Below are positions 1 through 8,650 of a DNA stretch of 64,000 bases, in pieces. The notes beneath the pieces were generated by a model, which made no database searches, had not been told where the DNA came from, and worked only from the letters and a program-made list of their open reading frames with translations. A program made the translations under genes and the position numbers. How positions within the stretch are numbered: the stretch's first letter is position 1; each line of letters starts with the position of its first letter. Source of the DNA: Rubrivivax sp. (GTDB lineage Bacteria; Pseudomonadota; Gammaproteobacteria; Burkholderiales; Burkholderiaceae_C); the NCBI GenBank assembly GCA_027490215.1, contig JAIXYO010000070.1:1-64000 (forward strand), read 5' to 3'.

Positions 1-1540
1 CTGTTGGCAAGTTCGTTGCCGGTGCCGTTGATGGCGTCGCTGCCAGTCAGAGTCAGGTTTTCGACATTGGCGCCCAGCGTGTAGTTCACCGAGGCGTTGA
101 CCAAGTCGGCACCACCGCTAGCTGCGGTGGCATTGGTCTCGATCACCACGTCGCCGGCGTTGTCGACCACGTAGGTGTCGCTGCCATCGCCACCAATCAG
201 GCTGTCAGCACCTGCACCGCCGTCCAAGGTGTTTGCCGCAGTGTTGCCGGTGATCACATTGGCCAGCGCATTGCCCGTGCCGTTGATCGCAGCACTTCCG
301 GTGAGCAGGAGGTTCTCGACGTTGGACCCCAGCGTGTAGCTCACCGAGGCATTGACCAAGTCGGTGCCACCGCTCGCTGCCGTGGCATTGGCCTCGGTGA
401 CGACGTCGCCGGCGTTGTCGACCACGTAGGTGTCGCTGCCATCGCCGCCCACCAAGGTGTCAGCTCCGGCTGCACCATCGATCAGGTTGGCTGCAGCGTT
501 GCCCGTTATGACGTTGGCCAGGACATTGCCCGTAGCGTTGATCGAGACCGATCCAGTCAGCGTGAGGTTCTCGACGTTGGCGCCCAGCGTGAAGCTCACC
601 GAAGCGTTGACCAGATCTGTACCACCGCTCGTTGCCGTGGCGTTGGTCTCGGTCACCACGTCGCCGGCGTTGTCGACCGCGTAGGTGTCGCTGCCGTCGC
701 CACCGATCAGCGTGTCAGCGCCCGTGCCACCGTTGAGCACGTCGTTGCCATCACCCCCGCTGATGGAATCGTTACCGGCACCGCCGCTCAGGCTGTTGTT
801 GCCGCTGTTTCCGACGAGCACATTGGCCAGCGTGTTGCCAACACCGTTGATGTGGGACGTGCCCGCGAGCGTGAGTTGCTCAACGTTGGCCCCGATCGTG
901 TAGCTCACTGAGGCACTGACTCTGTCGATCTCTGTGATCAGGGTAGAGACCTCGACCACTCGGTCGCTGACGGAATCGACGACGTAGACATCGTTGCCCG
1001 CGCCTCCAACCAGCGAGTCGTTGCCCCCGCCGCCATCGAGCGTGTCGTTGCCGGTGCCACCGTTGAGGGTGTCGTTGCCATCGCCCCCACCGATGACGTC
1101 GTTGCCGGCGTTGCCACTCAGGCTGTTGTTGCCGCTGTTGCCGGTGATGGCGTTGGCCAGCGCGTTGCCCACCCCGCTGATGTTGGCGGCACCCATCAGG
1201 ACCAGGTTCTCGACGTTGGTGGCCAAGGTAACGCTGACGCTTGCACGCACAAGATCGATCTCGAGCGGGTCGCCAGAAGCCTCGACAACGACGTCCCCGC
1301 TGGCGTCCACAAAGTAGGTGTCACTGCCCGAGCCCCCGACCATCGAATCGACGCCGGCGCCGCCGTTGAGGTTGTCATCGCCCCCGCCGCCATACAGCGT
1401 GTCGTTGCCCAGATCGCCACTGAGCACATTGCTGGCATCGTTGCCAGTGAGCACGTTCGCTTCGCTGTTGCCGGTGGCATCGATCGCAGCGGAGCCGGTC
1501 AGCGTCAGGTTCTCTAGGTTGTCGGTGAGCGTGTAGCTCA
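1..1540 (-). repeat. RTX block 1: repeats of about 85 residues
   Basis: Codons for the ENLTL motif have their upper coordinate at 62, 317, 572, 881, 1211 and 1514. The first three are exactly 255 bp (85 residues) apart and nearly identical in sequence; the next spacings are 309, 330 and 303 bp, lengthened mainly by extra glycine-aspartate nonapeptides. Each unit has the order ENLTLTG, INGTGNxLAN, ITGN, LDGGAGADTLIGGDGSDTY, VVDNAGDVV. The block continues past the left edge. Confidence 0.9.
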
Positions 1541-4500
1541 GGCTGCTGATGATCTGGTCGGTGCCTTCACCCGCCATTTCGAGCACCACGGCGCCCGCTG
1601 AGTTGTCGAGCAGGTAGGTGTCGTCGCCCGCGCCGCCCATGAGCGTGTCTGCGCCGCCGGCGCCGTCCAGCGTGTCGTTGCCGCGATACCCCGCCAGCAT
1701 CTGCGAGCTCTGATCGCCGGTGATGTCCAGCCCCAGGTCTGTGCGCCATGGCAATCCATCAGCGCTGTAGCGCTGGGTGTAGACGTCCCAGTTTTGGCTG
1801 GTGTTGATATCCCCCGCAAGCCAGGCCACCACCCAGCCGCCATCCGGCAGCGCACTGATGGAAGCCAGCGCCTGGTCGCCATGTGCCGTCGTGTTGATGC
1901 GGAACTCCGAACCGATAGCCTCTCCCGTGCTGCTGTAGCGCTGCGCATAGGCGTCGAAGCTGTCACCCTGACCAAACCCTCCCGCCCCGACGTAAGACCA
2001 CGTCACCACCCAGCCGCCATCGGCCAGCGCCGTGACCGCAGGCCATTCCAAGAAGGTGCCAGACGATGTGTTGATCTGAAACTGCGGCCCGCTTGGCAAA
2101 CCATCAGCACCAAAGCTCTGGCCCAGGATGTCGTTCACCCCGTTTCCGCCGGCCCATGTCACCACCCAACCCCCGTCCATGAGGGCCGTGACGCAAGGCG
2201 AGCTTTGGCTCAGCGTGGCATCGGCATTGGCCTGCACGGCCGCGCCGCTGGCGGTGCCGGCCTGGTCGTAGCGCTGGACGAAGATGCCTGCGCCCGCGCC
2301 ATCGAGCCCGTTGGAATGCCAGGCCACCACCCAGCCGCCGTCGGTCAGCGCAGTGATCGTGGGTGAGTCCACGGCGCTACCGGTAGGTGGGTTGACCTGA
2401 AACTGCGATTCGGTAGCCACCCCGTCAGCGTCATAGCGCTGACCAATGATCTGTAGCGCCCCGCCGGAGCCTTCCGATTGGGCCTCCACCCACACCCAGC
2501 CCCCATCGCCCAATGCAGCGAGTGATGGGGGCTGGTAGAGCTGGTCGCCAACCCTCACCCCATCAGCGTTGTATCGGCGACCTCCCACCAGCCACCCGCC
2601 ATCGGCGAGTGCGGTCACCGATGGGCCGGAGAAATTACCATCGCCGCTGTGACTGCCGGCTCGAAATTCAGCCCCCATGGCTGCGCCATCGGCACCATAG
2701 CGCTGGCAGTAAGTGCCATTCAGAGAGCCGGTCGCAAACCGCGTCACCAACCACCCGCCATCGGCCAGAGTGACCACCGAGGGTCGGCCCAAATTGGTGC
2801 TGGGCGCTGCGTTGACCTTCACGTCGACCCCGGCGTCGACAAACACCGGGCGCACCGTCGCATCGGCAAACACCAGCGCCTCGATGCCGTTCAGGTGCGC
2901 GGTTCCCTCGGGGTCGGTGACCTCCATCTGTCCGCCATGGCCGCTCAACACATAGTCTGCGTAAGCACCCGAGAACCGCACGGTGTCTTTGCCGCCACCG
3001 CCCACCAGCCAGTCGTCGCCACCACCGCCGTCCAGGGTGTCATCGCCTTGCTCGCCGTACAGGCTGTCGTGGCCCAAGCCCCCAGAAATCAGGTTGCTGG
3101 CTTCGTTGCCGGTGATCACGTTGGCCAGGTCGTTGCCGGTGCCGTTGATCGCATCCAATCCCGTGAGCGTGAGGTTCTCTACATGCGCACCCAGCGTGTA
3201 GCTGATGCTGCTGTTGACCTGATCGGTGCCACCGTCAAGCGCTGTGTCGTTGGTCTCGCTCACCACGTCGCCGGCGTTGTCGACCACGTAGGTGTCGCTG
3301 CCATCGCCGCCGATCAGGGTGTCGGCACCGGCGCCGCCGTCCAGGGTGTCTGCGCCAGCAGAACCTTCCAAAACGTTGTCTGCGCTGTTGCCGGTGATGG
3401 CGTTGGCGAGTTCGTTGCCCGTGCCGTTGATCGCAGCACTTCCCGTGAGCGTGAGGTTCTCGACGTTGGCACCCAGCGTTTGGCTGATGCTGCTGTTGAC
3501 CAGATCAGTACCACCGCTGGCTGCCGTGGCATTGGTTTCGGTCACCACGTCGTCGGCGTTGTCGACCACGTAGGTGTCGCTGCCATCGCCACCGGTCAGC
3601 GTGTCGGCACCAGCGCCGCCGTCGAGCACGTTGGCCGCACTGTTTCCCGTGATCACATTGGCCAGCGCATTGCCCGTGCCGTTGATCGCCGCACTTCCGG
3701 TGAGCGTGAGGTTCTCGACGTTGGCACCCAGCGTGTATGTCAACGAGGCATTGACCAGATCGGTGCCGCCGCTGGCTGCGGTGGGATTGGTCTCGGTGAC
3801 CACGTCGTCTGCGTCGTCGACCACGTAGGTGTCGCTGCCATCACCGCCGATCAGGGTGTCGGCGCCTGCGCCGCCGTCGAGGGTGTTGCCTTCGCTGTTG
3901 CCGGTGATGACGTTGGCAAGTGCGTTGCCCGTGCCGTTGATGGCGGCCGATCCTGTCAGCGTGAGGTTCTCGACGTTGGCACCCAGGGTGTGGCTCGCGC
4001 TGCTGTTGACCTGATCGGTGCCCTCGCCTGCCAGTTCGATGACCACGTCGCCGGCGTCGTCGACCACGTAGATGCTGTCACCCACCCCGCCCGCCAGCGT
4101 GTCGTTGCCCGAGCAACCATCGAGCGTGACGCTGCCGCCGCCGCTCCACGTCAGGGTGTTGGCATTGGCATCCCCAGACAACAAGATGCCCCTGGTCCCA
4201 CCAGCAGCGTCATAGCGCTGCGAGTAGATCATCCCGTAAGAGCCCCACGTCATCACGTAGCCGCCATCGGCCAAAGTGGTGATGGCCACGGCGGTCTGAT
4301 CGTTCGTCGTGGAGGTGTTGACAAGAGTCTCGCTACCCAGTGCTGCGCCTGCCGCGTTGAAGCGCTGGGCGTAGATGCCGTAGCCGCTGCCATCTTGGGC
4401 GTAGGACTGCCACGCCACCGCGTATCCCCCATCGGCCAGGGCGCTCACCACAGGGAATCGTTGGTCGTTGGCCGTGGTGGTGTTGATCTGGGCCTCACCG

Positions 4501-7280
4501 CCCACCTTGACGCCTGCCGCGTCGTAGCGCTGGGCGTAGATGCCAAAGCCGCTGCCGTCCTGGCCGACAGACTCCCATGTCACCACATAGCCGCCACCGG
4601 TCAGTGCGGCAATGGCGGGGGTTTGCTGGCTGTCAGCCGTCGTGGTGTTGACTTGGGTCTCGCCACCCAGTGCTGCGCCTGCGGCGTCGTAGCGCTGGGC
4701 GTAGATGCTGTAGCCGCTGCCATCTTGGGCGTAGGACTGCCACGCCACCACGTATCCCCCATCGGCCAGGGCGGTGACCACAGGGAAGCGTTGGTCGTTG
4801 CCCGGGGTGGTGTTGATCTGGGTCTCATTGCCCACCTTGACGCCTGCAGCGTCGTAGCGCTGTGCGTAAATGCCGTAACCGCTGCCGTCCTGAGGCGCAG
4901 ACTCCCAGACCACTACGTAGCCACCACCCGTCAGTGCCACGCCGTCCGCAAAGCCCTGTGAACTGATCGCCGCGCTGTTGACGAGTTGCTCACCACCTAT
5001 TGGTGCACCCAACGCGTCGTAGCCCTGAGAAAAAATGCCCCATCCGCTGCCGTCCTGGCCCTCGGATTGCCACAACACCACATAACCACCGTCTGCCAGA
5101 CCGATGAGACCTGGGTAGCTCTGCCCGCCCGCAGTCGTGGCGTTGGCCCGGGTCTCGCCGCCAACCGGCGCGCCCACCGAGTCATAGCGTTGAGCGTAGA
5201 TATCGTTGCCGTTAGCGTCCTCAACGTATGAACTCCAAGCCACCACATAGCCGCCGCCCGACAACGCGGCGATGATTGGCGACGTCATTGAGGCTGCCGT
5301 AGTGGTGTTGACCAGAGTCTCGCCATAAACCTGTACGTGCAGGTTCACCGTGCCATCAACGAAGCTGGCTTGTTCGACGTTGATGAGTGTGTCAGTGCCG
5401 TCATCGCCGTTGCTTGGATCAACGTCGGTCACCGTGAGTTGGTTGCGCGCGTTCAGGCCGAACCGGTAGCCCGCCATGGCGCCGGCATATTGCGCCGTGT
5501 CCGTGCCCGCGCCGCCATCGAGCGTGTTGGCTGCGCCGTTACCGGTGAGCATATTGGCCAGAGCATTGCCTGTGCCGTTGATGGGGTCGGCTCCAGTCAG
5601 CGTGAGGTTCTCGACGTTGTCGGCCAGCGTGTAGCTCACGCTGCTGTTGACCTGGTCGGTGCCTTCGCCAGTTAGTTCGATGACGACGTCGCCGGCGTCG
5701 TCGACGATGTAGGTGTCGTCGCCTGCGCCGCCGATCAGGGTGTCACTGGTTGGGACGGAAGCGGGCTCGGGGAGGGCGCTCAACACATAGCCGCGGCCCT
5801 CTCCACGCTGCGAGTTGGTTGCATACCCAACGATCCATCCGTTGTCGTTGATATCGGTTGCCCGTTCGAGAACCCAGCCCGAATCGACCGAGGCCTGATC
5901 GAGGTAGGAGTTGAGGTCCGTGGCCTCAGTGCCATTCCAGATGACGGCGTGAGACGCGGCATTGCCTGCGGTGTAGGCCCATCCAACCACCTGTCCTGAG
6001 TTGTTGATTCCCTGGGCGAGGCTTGTGCTGTAGATTCCGCCAAGGGTGCCAAGGTCAGTAGCTGCGGTGCCGTTCCAGATGACGGCGTGAGACGCGGCAT
6101 TGCCTGCGGTGTAGGCCCATCCAACCACCTGTCCTGAATCGTTGATTCCACTGGCGCCGCTGGATGTTCCGCCAAGGGGGCTGCCAAGGTCAGTGGCCGC
6201 GGTGCCGTTCCAGATGACGGCCCGAGACGCGACATTGCCTGCGGTGTAGGCGTATCCAACCACCTGTCCTGAGTTGTTGATTCCCTGGGCGGAGCTGTAT
6301 GTTCCGCCAAGGGTGCCAAGGTCAGTGGCTGCGGTGCCGTTCCAGATGACGGCGCGATACCCGGCCTTGCCTAAGGTGGAGGCAGCTCCAACCACCTGTC
6401 CTGAATCGTTGATTCCAGAGGCATTGCTGTCGGTTCCGCCAAGGTCAGTAGCTGCGGTGCCGCTCCAGATAAAGGCGCGAAACGCGTAATCGCCTGCGGT
6501 GTGGGACCCTCCAACCACCTGTCCTGAGTTGTTGATCCCCCCGCCAAAGCTGTTGGTTCCTCCAAGGGTGCCAAGGTCAGTCACCGCGGTGCCGTTCCAG
6601 ATGGCGGCGTGCGTCGCTCTATTGACGTAGGCGTTTCCAACTACCTGTCCTGAATCGTTGATGCCTTGAGCGTAGCTGCTGCCGGTTCCTCCAGGTGTGT
6701 CCAGGAACGTCACCGAGTACCGCACCGCACCATACGCACTGTTACTGCCGCTCAGACCGCCAAGGGTGTCGGCACCAGCCGTGCCAGTGATCACCCTCAG
6801 CGTGGCGCTGTAGTCCACCGGCGCCAGCACCGCCGCTTCGATGGCCCCAGTTGCCGCTTCAAGCACCCAGTTGCCGCCCAAGCCCGTCAGGTCGGTCGAT
6901 GCCGCCACATCGGCGCCGGTGAGTTGACCAAGCTGGTTGATGAAGCTCGCCCCAGCATCACCCTGCGCCACGTTGCAGCCGTACAGCAGCAAATCGCCGG
7001 TGTCGCTCAGGCTGGCTCCAATGGCCTTGAGCTGTGCCTCGTAGCCACCCAGACTGTTCGCATCGAGCACGGTGCTGCCCAGCAGCACAGAGCCCACGCT
7101 GCCGTGCGAGACGATCTGGATGGAATCGAGCCCGCTGTGGCCGGCCAGCGCCGAGCGCATCTGAGCTATGCCGTCGCGGTTGGCGTCGAGCAGCACCCAC
7201 GTGGTGTCTGGCCCCAGCCCGGCGATCAGGCTCTGGTGGTCGGCGACGCGGCTGTCGATGAAGACGAGGGTTCGGGTCAT
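1..7280 (-). CDS. Giant RTX/HAF repeat surface protein with N-terminal DUF4347 (3' end beyond window)
   Basis: Reading from ATG at 7278-7280 toward base 1, one frame stays open for 2,426 codons; repeat motifs at 5612, 3971, 3179, 1514, 881, 572 and 62 are all in this same frame, so I see no frameshift. Domains: residues 1 to about 155 match DUF4347 (VSHGS and LLYGCNVA motifs); about 190-500 are HAF-type repeats (INxSGQVVG, AxIWNGTAxTDLG); the rest alternates RTX calcium-binding blocks (GGxGxDxL nonapeptides, ENLTLTG spacers) with 55-residue GGYVVxWxS...AQRYD repeats. No classical signal peptide is visible, which with RTX repeats suggests type I secretion through a C-terminal signal lying outside the window. 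Function is probably adhesin or extracellular matrix, by family inference only. No secretion genes are adjacent here. Confidence 0.9.
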   Translation of the reverse strand, partial: MTRTLVFIDSRVADHQSLIAGLGPDTTWVLLDANRDGIAQMRSALAGHSGLDSIQIVSHGSVGSVLLGSTVLDANSLGGYEAQLKAIGASLSDTGDLLLYGCNVAQGDAGASFINQLGQLTGADVAASTDLTGLGGNWVLEAATGAIEAAVLAPVDYSATLRVITGTAGADTLGGLSGSNSAYGAVRYSVTFLDTPGGTGSSYAQGINDSGQVVGNAYVNRATHAAIWNGTAVTDLGTLGGTNSFGGGINNSGQVVGGSHTAGDYAFRAFIWSGTAATDLGGTDSNASGINDSGQVVGAASTLGKAGYRAVIWNGTAATDLGTLGGTYSSAQGINNSGQVVGYAYTAGNVASRAVIWNGTAATDLGSPLGGTSSGASGINDSGQVVGWAYTAGNAASHAVIWNGTAATDLGTLGGIYSTSLAQGINNSGQVVGWAYTAGNAASHAVIWNGTEATDLNSYLDQASVDSGWVLERATDINDNGWIVGYATNSQRGEGRGYVLSALPEPASVPTSDTLIGGAGDDTYIVDDAGDVVIELTGEGTDQVNSSVSYTLADNVENLTLTGADPINGTGNALANMLTGNGAANTLDGGAGTDTAQYAGAMAGYRFGLNARNQLTVTDVDPSNGDDGTDTLINVEQASFVDGTVNLHVQVYGETLVNTTTAASMTSPIIAALSGGGYVVAWSSYVEDANGNDIYAQRYDSVGAPVGGETRANATTAGGQSYPGLIGLADGGYVVLWQSEGQDGSGWGIFSQGYDALGAPIGGEQLVNSAAISSQGFADGVALTGGGYVVVWESAPQDGSGYGIYAQRYDAAGVKVGNETQINTTPGNDQRFPVVTALADGGYVVAWQSYAQDGSGYSIYAQRYDAAGAALGGETQVNTTTADSQQTPAIAALTGGGYVVTWESVGQDGSGFGIYAQRYDAAGVKVGGEAQINTTTANDQRFPVVSALADGGYAVAWQSYAQDGSGYGIYAQRFNAAGAALGSETLVNTSTTNDQTAVAITTLADGGYVMTWGSYGMIYSQRYDAAGGTRGILLSGDANANTLTWSGGGSVTLDGCSGNDTLAGGVGDSIYVVDDAGDVVIELAGEGTDQVNSSASHTLGANVENLTLTGSAAINGTGNALANVITGNSEGNTLDGGAGADTLIGGDGSDTYVVDDADDVVTETNPTAASGGTDLVNASLTYTLGANVENLTLTGSAAINGTGNALANVITGNSAANVLDGGAGADTLTGGDGSDTYVVDNADDVVTETNATAASGGTDLVNSSISQTLGANVENLTLTGSAAINGTGNELANAITGNSADNVLEGSAGADTLDGGAGADTLIGGDGSDTYVVDNAGDVVSETNDTALDGGTDQVNSSISYTLGAHVENLTLTGLDAINGTGNDLANVITGNEASNLISGGLGHDSLYGEQGDDTLDGGGGDDWLVGGGGKDTVRFSGAYADYVLSGHGGQMEVTDPEGTAHLNGIEALVFADATVRPVFVDAGVDVKVNAAPSTNLGRPSVVTLADGGWLVTRFATGSLNGTYCQRYGADGAAMGAEFRAGSHSGDGNFSGPSVTALADGGWLVGGRRYNADGVRVGDQLYQPPSLAALGDGGWVWVEAQSEGSGGALQIIGQRYDADGVATESQFQVNPPTGSAVDSPTITALTDGGWVVAWHSNGLDGAGAGIFVQRYDQAGTASGAAVQANADATLSQSSPCVTALMDGGWVVTWAGGNGVNDILGQSFGADGLPSGPQFQINTSSGTFLEWPAVTALADGGWVVTWSYVGAGGFGQGDSFDAYAQRYSSTGEAIGSEFRINTTAHGDQALASISALPDGGWVVAWLAGDINTSQNWDVYTQRYSADGLPWRTDLGLDITGDQSSQMLAGYRGNDTLDGAGGADTLMGGAGDDTYLLDNSAGAVVLEMAGEGTDQIISSLSYTLTDNLENLTLTGSAAIDATGNSEANVLTGNDASNVLSGDLGNDTLYGGGGDDNLNGGAGVDSMVGGSGSDTYFVDASGDVVVEASGDPLEIDLVRASVSVTLATNVENLVLMGAANISGVGNALANAITGNSGNNSLSGNAGNDVIGGGDGNDTLNGGTGNDTLDGGGGNDSLVGGAGNDVYVVDSVSDRVVEVSTLITEIDRVSASVSYTIGANVEQLTLAGTSHINGVGNTLANVLVGNSGNNSLSGGAGNDSISGGDGNDVLNGGTGADTLIGGDGSDTYAVDNAGDVVTETNATATSGGTDLVNASVSFTLGANVENLTLTGSVSINATGNVLANVITGNAAANLIDGAAGADTLVGGDGSDTYVVDNAGDVVTEANATAASGGTDLVNASVSYTLGSNVENLLLTGSAAINGTGNALANVITGNTAANTLDGGAGADSLIGGDGSDTYVVDNAGDVVIETNATAASGGADLVNASVNYTLGANVENLTLTGSDAINGTGNELAN
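1740..2800 (-). repeat. Degenerate GGWVV...QRY repeats, block 1
   Basis: Several diverged repeats on the minus strand carry ALxDGGWVVxW followed by a QRY(S/N/D)xxG motif. They are the same family as the tighter repeats at 4200-5340 but with Trp replacing Tyr in the GGW motif and much lower identity. They separate RTX block 1 from RTX block 2. Confidence 0.75.
2950..4140 (-). repeat. RTX block 2: repeats of about 85 residues
   Basis: ENLTL codons sit at 3179, 3461, 3716 and 3971. Spacings are 282, 255 and 255 bp; 282 is 255 plus 27, exactly one extra RTX nonapeptide. Sequence between copies is nearly identical to RTX block 1, although the blocks lie about 1.6 kb apart, which suggests recent duplication or gene conversion. 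Confidence 0.88.
4200..5340 (-). repeat. Seven 165-bp (55-residue) GGYVVxW repeats
   Basis: The (t)agcgctg-type marker of each unit falls at 4214, 4361, 4526, 4691, 4856, 5021 and 5186; all spacings are 165 bp except the first (147). Each unit encodes LxGGGYVVxW, S/E..QDGSGxGIYAQRYDAAG, then xVGxETxxNTTT. Units starting near 4361 and 4691 share almost identical stretches about 330 bp apart while the intervening units differ, so there is an alternating ABAB higher-order pattern. Confidence 0.88.
5770..6690 (-). repeat. HAF extracellular repeats followed by a PEPAS motif
   Basis: About seven copies of roughly 40-45 residues, each with GI(N/D)xSGQVVG, AYTAGNAA, (S/H)AVIWNGTAATDLGTLGG. The block ends at 5758-5772 with a Pro-Glu-Pro-Ala-Ser motif. 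HAF repeats are known from predicted exported proteins, often ones ending in a PEP-CTERM sorting signal. Confidence 0.85.
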
Positions 7281-7720
7281 GGGGGGCTTTCGGTGTTGGA
7301 CGTTGTTACCAGCTTGCGTTCAGCGGCTCTTCAGCACACGACTTGCGCTGTCATGGCGTGCTTCGAATGACGCATAAATTGTTTAGAGCGGTTACAACAC
7401 TATGATTACATATGCTTTTTACACAACATATGAATCATTTCCATCGGTTTAAGAACATCAAATCAGCACGCCGCGCGTGCGGGCAGGTCACGGGGCAAGA
7501 GGTGCCCTTCGCGTAGCGTTTGCGGGTTGGCGTGCTTCACAGCAAGCGGGCGCAGTGCCTCAGTGGCGCTTTCAGAGCTCCGAGTTGCTGAGATCTCTTG
7601 TCGAGGGTCGATCGGCTGGCGTGCGCTCACGCTCAGCCCCGGTGGCCGCTCGACGGCATTTCTGGGCTTGCCCGACAGGAGCGCCCCTGGGTGCCAAAGT
7701 CCTACGGATTCGGTCGAACA
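7281..7720. other. Non-coding upstream region of the RTX gene with an AT-rich block
   Basis: No convincing gene. Bases 7375-7465 are strikingly AT-rich compared with the surrounding DNA and hold two CATATG hexamers (7409-7414 and 7427-7432), so this is the likely promoter or regulator-binding region of the RTX gene. I could not choose a -35/-10 pair with confidence. From 7465 to 7720 the base composition returns to normal and I see nothing I can name. Confidence 0.5.
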
Positions 7721-7750
7721 AAAGAAAAAGGCCTTGTATGACAAGGCCTT
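7721..7750 (-). terminator. Intrinsic terminator of the PutA-tail-like gene
   Basis: A perfect 10-bp inverted repeat (7728-7737 and 7741-7750) with a 3-base loop is followed, on the minus strand, by a T-rich tract (complement of 7721-7729). It lies about 80 bp downstream of the minus-strand gene ending at 7828 and is oriented for it. Confidence 0.85.
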
Positions 7751-7827
7751 GAGAGCGATTGGTGGACTGATCGAGCCGGGGATCGAAGCAGGCTGGTGCG
7801 GTCAGACACCAGCCCGCCGCCTGCCGG

Positions 7828-8325
7828 TCACTGTTGCAGTTGTGCCAGCGGGATATCGAAATCGTCTTCGATGTCTTCCTCGCACGAAATGATGGGCACA
7901 GGCTGCTGGGGCCACTGGCCGCTCTGCTGCTGCAGACGCGTCAATTCATCGGCGTCGCCGGTATAGAGAACGGCTTGCGGCAAAGGATCTGGCACCGCGT
8001 CGCTGGACGGATGCCAGTCGGTCATCGTGATCTGAGATTTGATTGGCAGCGGCAACCCCACCCGCAGGGCCTGGGTCTGCACGGGATCATCTGGCTGTGC
8101 ACGCGGCCAGATGACGCCATTGCCTGCAGTCAGTGCCGCCATGGTCTGCGCGAGCAGACTGTCCTGATTGTTGGCCAGGCACAGCACCATGCCCAATGGC
8201 GCAGATTCCGGAACCTGGTCTGTCAGCCGCTCTGCATAGGCGGCAAGCTCGTCCTTGCTTTGCGCTTCCAGCCACGTGTGAAAGCTCTCCAGCATTTCGT
8301 CGATGTCAAATGAGGCTTGGGTCAT
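7828..8325 (-). CDS. Small protein resembling the C-terminal tail of PutA (function uncertain)
   Basis: 165 aa. The ATG at 8323-8325 is chosen because AGGAG sits 7 bases upstream; a longer GTG start at 8346 is possible. Seen: an acidic helical N-terminus (DIDEMLESFHTWLEAQ), a central LGMVLCLANNQDSLLAQ...GNGVIWP segment, AVLYTGDADELTRLQQQ, and an acidic tail. That order resembles the last 150 or so residues of bifunctional proline utilisation proteins (PutA), an aldehyde-dehydrogenase-like domain with no active site of its own. This likeness is from memory of the family and not from an alignment. No proline dehydrogenase or catalytic ALDH segment lies beside it. It has its own ribosome site and terminator, so it may be a free-standing gene rather than debris. 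Confidence 0.6.
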   Translation of the reverse strand: MTQASFDIDEMLESFHTWLEAQSKDELAAYAERLTDQVPESAPLGMVLCLANNQDSLLAQTMAALTAGNGVIWPRAQPDDPVQTQALRVGLPLPIKSQITMTDWHPSSDAVPDPLPQAVLYTGDADELTRLQQQSGQWPQQPVPIISCEEDIEDDFDIPLAQLQQ

Positions 8326-8650
8326 ACGGGGTCTCCTGGTGGTCACAGCTTTTTGTCGTTACCTGCCTGGGCATGCCACTGGATGGCAAGGCAACGCTGC
8401 CGGGCAAGCAAGCGGCCGAGATGATGCTGCGTGTTCATCTCGAACACGACGATTGTCCGTGAGGACTTCGATCGACGCGACCTGGAATTTTGGTGGGTTG
8501 ATGGGTTCGAGCCACGCGCCAAAGTGCTGCAAGAACGCGGCGTTGGCCTACACCTTGGAGGGCTGCGAACTGACGCGTTGAAAGAGACGCGCGAGACGTG
8601 CTGCTCATAGCATCGTTTCTGCCGTCTTCATCCATTTTCTCCATCGCCGC
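8326..8650. other. Intergenic stretch without a supportable gene
   Basis: About 325 bases between divergent genes. Short open frames exist on the plus strand ending at 8462 and near 8610, but none has a ribosome site, a recognisable motif or adequate length. It should hold the promoters of the PutA-tail-like gene and pldA; none stands out. Confidence 0.4.

Noticed and set aside
2649-4961. Plus-strand open frame of 770 codons opposite the RTX gene
   Set aside because: It mirrors the minus-strand repeats; GC-rich, stop-poor RTX codons create an open antisense frame. It has no ribosome site, and its repeats are exact shadows of the RTX and GGYVV units.
1-7280. Possible CRISPR array or satellite DNA from the strong periodicity
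   Set aside because: Repeats are long (165 or 255 bp), all in one coding frame and encode known protein repeats; there are no unique spacers between short direct repeats.
7463-7744. Minus-strand open frame of 93 codons downstream of the terminator
   Set aside because: It begins inside the terminator hairpin, has no ribosome site and no recognisable motif.
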